A stretch of 64,000 nucleotides of DNA from Bradyrhizobium sp. DOA9 (GTDB taxonomy: Bacteria; Pseudomonadota; Alphaproteobacteria; Rhizobiales; Xanthobacteraceae). The stretch's first letter is position 1. Every line of letters starts with the position of its first letter. Shown piece by piece: positions 62,339-64,000 of this stretch. The notes under the pieces were generated by a model, which was not told where the DNA came from, did not search any database, and worked only from the letters and a program-made list of their open reading frames with translations. A program made the translations under genes and the position numbers. The stretch lies in NCBI RefSeq assembly GCF_000617845.2, contig NZ_DF820425.1, positions 4,391,725-4,455,724 on the forward strand, given 5' to 3'.

Positions 62339-62945
62339 AATTCCTGTCGCCAAGCCCTGTTCCCGCGCCATCACCATCCGCCTCGCGCGCGACCCGAGCG
62401 ATCTCATGCTGGTGACCGCCATCCGCTCGGCGGTCTATCTGGCCGAGCAGGATTGTCCGTTCGAGGAGGAGTTCGACGGCAACGACATGGTCGCAGCGCA
62501 TTTCATCGGCTTCGTCGGCAACGAGCCTGCGGGCTGCCTGCGGGTGCGCTTCTTCGGCGATTTCGCCAAGGTGGAGCGGCTTGCGGTGCGTCACCAATAT
62601 CGGCGCTCGCGCGTCTCGTTCAAGCTGGTGCAGGCCAGCGTCGATTATGTGAAGCGCAAGGGCTTTCGCAAGATCTACGGCCAGGCGCAGGACCGGCTGG
62701 TCGATTTCTGGGCCCATTTCGGTGCCAAGCCGCTCGGTCACAACCGCAAGATCACCTTCTCCGATTTCTCCTACACGGAGATGCTGCTGGAGATCGAGCC
62801 GGGCCCGGACGCCATCACGCTGGACAGCGATCCCTATGTGATCATCCGTCCCGAGGGCGATTGGGACCGCCCTGGCGTGCTCGATGCCTCGGCGGGGCGG
62901 TCGGTGACCTCACCGCTGCGGGATCTCGCGCTCGCCGACCGCTGA
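62324..62945 (+). CDS. GNAT-fold acetyltransferase-like protein 2
   Basis: A GNAT-fold protein of about 206 aa, read from the ATG at 62324 (MHGTRIPVAKPCSR), which overlaps the end of GNAT 1 by 15 bases. A longer in-frame reading from 62217 is rejected. The patterns AIRSAVYLAEQDCPFEEEFDGNDMVAAHFIGFVGNEPAGCLRVRF and VERLAVRHQYRRSRVSFKLVQ show the GNAT core. The E-x-D-x-x-D layout near 45-55 recalls acyl-homoserine-lactone-synthase-like members, but the resemblance is only suggestive. Confidence 0.75.
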
Positions 62946-62970
62946 AATTGGTGCAGCTACGCGCAACAAG

Positions 62971-63534
62971 ATGCTGTCTTCCATGCACGATGATCCGCCG
63001 ATCCTGGTCTGTGCGGATCTTCAGGTCGAGTACCTGACCCCCGGCCGCCGCCACGTCATAAGCGAAGGCGATGCGACGACGGCGCGCTGCCTGGAACTCC
63101 TGACGCTGTGGCGCAGCAATCTATGGCCGGTGATGCATCTGAAGCGCATCGCGCAGGCGGCCTGGTTCAATCCGTCATCCAGGCTGACCGATTGGATCGC
63201 GGAGGCCAGGCCCCGGCCGGGCGAGATGACGTTCGAGCACCCGCTGCCGTCCGCCTACAGTTCGTCGCGCTTTGTCGGCCACATGTCCGCCATCGGCGCC
63301 ATGCGCTGCATTCTGGTCGGCTTTTCCCTGGACGAGACCATCCTGGCCACCGCCGTCGAGGGGTTTCACCGCAGTCATCGCTACCATGTGATCAATGACG
63401 CCGTGGCCTGCCGGCAGCCAGGCGCGGACGATGCTGCTGCCTACCGGCATGCGGTAGTGAATGTCATCGCGAATTTTGCTACAATCCAGTCCAGCGCCGA
63501 ACTGATCAGAACCAGCGGCGCCGTCGCGGTGTAG
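62971..63534 (+). CDS. Isochorismatase-fold (cysteine hydrolase family) protein
   Basis: A 187-aa isochorismatase-like protein: N-terminal Asp in VCADLQVEYL, a Lys in MHLKRIAQAAWF and a conserved FSLDETILATAVEGFHRSHRYHVINDAVA region. The position of the usual catalytic Cys (sCVxxT) is occupied by Thr (ETILAT), so it is probably not a nicotinamidase-type Cys hydrolase. Such loss also occurs in true isochorismatases, which do not use the Cys. It follows GNAT 2 by 25 bases in the same cluster. Substrate unknown. Confidence 0.78.
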   Translation: MLSSMHDDPPILVCADLQVEYLTPGRRHVISEGDATTARCLELLTLWRSNLWPVMHLKRIAQAAWFNPSSRLTDWIAEARPRPGEMTFEHPLPSAYSSSRFVGHMSAIGAMRCILVGFSLDETILATAVEGFHRSHRYHVINDAVACRQPGADDAAAYRHAVVNVIANFATIQSSAELIRTSGAVAV

Positions 63535-63564
63535 GCGGCCGCGGCCGGTCGATGGGGTTGAGAA

Positions 63565-63735
63565 TTGTCGCGGGGAGACGAGCTCAAGGAGCTGGCAAGC
63601 GATCTGTCACGTGCCGCCGAGACGGCGCGCAGGCTTGGGCTGCCCACGACGGTCTACTTGCTCTCGATGGCGCAGGTGGAGGTGAGGGAAGCCGTTGCCG
63701 CCACCGACGAGGGGGACGACGACGGCGCGGCGTGA
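63565..63735 (+). CDS. Small hypothetical protein (TTG start)
   Basis: A 56-aa, helical, acidic-ended peptide (SRGDELKELASDLSRAAETARRLGLPTTVYLLSMAQVEVREAVAATDEGDDDGAA by reading) whose coding-like pattern continues after the isochorismatase-fold gene. No ATG or GTG is in frame; only a TTG at 63565 precedes it, after a stop. It could be a small protein of the same cluster or an artefact. Confidence 0.4.
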   Translation: MSRGDELKELASDLSRAAETARRLGLPTTVYLLSMAQVEVREAVAATDEGDDDGAA

Positions 63736-63890
63736 GGGCTGCGCGGTCGGCTTCTGCGATCCGCGGGTGCCGTCATGTGCGGCTTTGTGCATCGCTGCTG
63801 AGCGCTTGCCGCCGACGAATTGGCGTTGCAAGTTTTGCGTCATGGCAATAGCCAAGGACTCGAGACGAGTACTTGCCATCGAGTGATGAC

Positions 63891-63905
63891 GCCGGCTGAG
63901 CCGGC
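63891..63905. terminator. GC hairpin before aminotransferase gene
   Basis: GCCGGC (63891-63896), loop TGA, GCCGGC (63900-63905) forms a short perfect stem, without a T-run. It might end the preceding cluster's transcript. Confidence 0.35.
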
Positions 63906-63933
63906 GGCGTGACGCTTCCAGGGATCTTCGCAA

Positions 63934-64000
63934 ATGTCCATGCTGCCCAATTCGCAAGAGGCCCGGGATGTGGCCTATCAGCTCCATCCCTACACCAACG
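63934..64000 (+). CDS. Class III aminotransferase, N-terminal fragment
   Basis: The gene runs off the right edge; only the first 22 codons are visible (MSMLPNSQEARDVAYQLHPYTN). This N-terminus matches the start of omega-amino-acid:pyruvate (class III, PLP-dependent) aminotransferases in Bradyrhizobium. The lysine and catalytic region lie outside the window. The ATG is preceded by GGGATCTTCGCAA. Confidence 0.55.
   Translation, partial: MSMLPNSQEARDVAYQLHPYTN

Noticed and set aside
62324..62945. GNAT 2 as an acyl-homoserine-lactone synthase
   Set aside because: The overall fold pattern is suggestive, but the full LuxI signature is not seen, so the claim is kept as an idea only.

Overview
The window is about 64 kb of GC-rich chromosome. 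Codon use, gene order and repeat families point to a member of the Rhizobiales, most like Bradyrhizobium. The signs are rpsF-rpsR-DUF2232-rplI, lptF-lptG-lptD-surA-pdxA-rsmA, ppk1-ppx, and small palindromic interspersed repeats typical of that genus. This assignment is inference from recognised families. No rRNA, tRNA, CRISPR array, transposase or integrase is visible. It reads as core chromosome with a few accessory modules.

Layout. 1-2.7 kb: the tail of a PaaI-type thioesterase, then on the minus strand the ribosomal operon rpsF-rpsR-DUF2232-rplI. 3.0-4.8 kb: a TetR regulator and a fatty-acid desaturase with a clear operator/promoter. 5.0-11.7 kb: the fatty-acid synthesis block fabD-fabG-acpP-fabF, then mltG, yicC and gmk. 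11.6-14.9 kb: three minus-strand envelope or secreted proteins, including an exported caspase-like protein with a DUF4189 tail. 15.0-18.6 kb: a cupin and three Crp/Fnr-family regulators. 18.7-27.4 kb: a minus-strand run of a zinc alcohol dehydrogenase, rsmA, pdxA, a SurA-like protein and the LPS-transport genes lptD, lptG and lptF.

27.7-30.4 kb: pepA, holC and a lipoprotein. 30.5-32.4 kb: a membrane protein divergent from a MarR regulator, and a methyltransferase. 32.7-37.4 kb: DUF485, an ActP-type acetate symporter, a cNMP/CBS/DUF294 protein and a DEDDh exonuclease, in one close-packed operon. 37.6-42.9 kb: a Bug-type binding protein, an ABC-F ATPase, ndk and a TerC protein. 42.9-51.5 kb: a heavy-metal-type RND efflux pump with DUF3240, cytochrome b561 and two PepSY proteins, a two-component system and a secreted protein. 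51.5-58.6 kb: ppx, ppk1, a DnaA/Hda-like protein, a CDP-alcohol phosphatidyltransferase, purM and purN. 58.8-64 kb: a cold-shock protein, an outer-membrane barrel protein, a LysR regulator divergent from two GNAT acetyltransferases plus an isochorismatase-fold protein, and the start of a class III aminotransferase.

The strongest lead is the 47.4-51.5 kb region. It carries two perfect TTGA-N6-TCAA boxes (the FNR/FixK site) and one near-match, all between genes. They lie before the efflux adaptor, between the two PepSY genes, and before the secreted protein, where the spacing to a -10 is right. This suggests a low-oxygen-controlled metal efflux and redox module. The second lead is the LysR/GNAT/GNAT/isochorismatase-fold cluster, whose last member lacks the usual catalytic cysteine.
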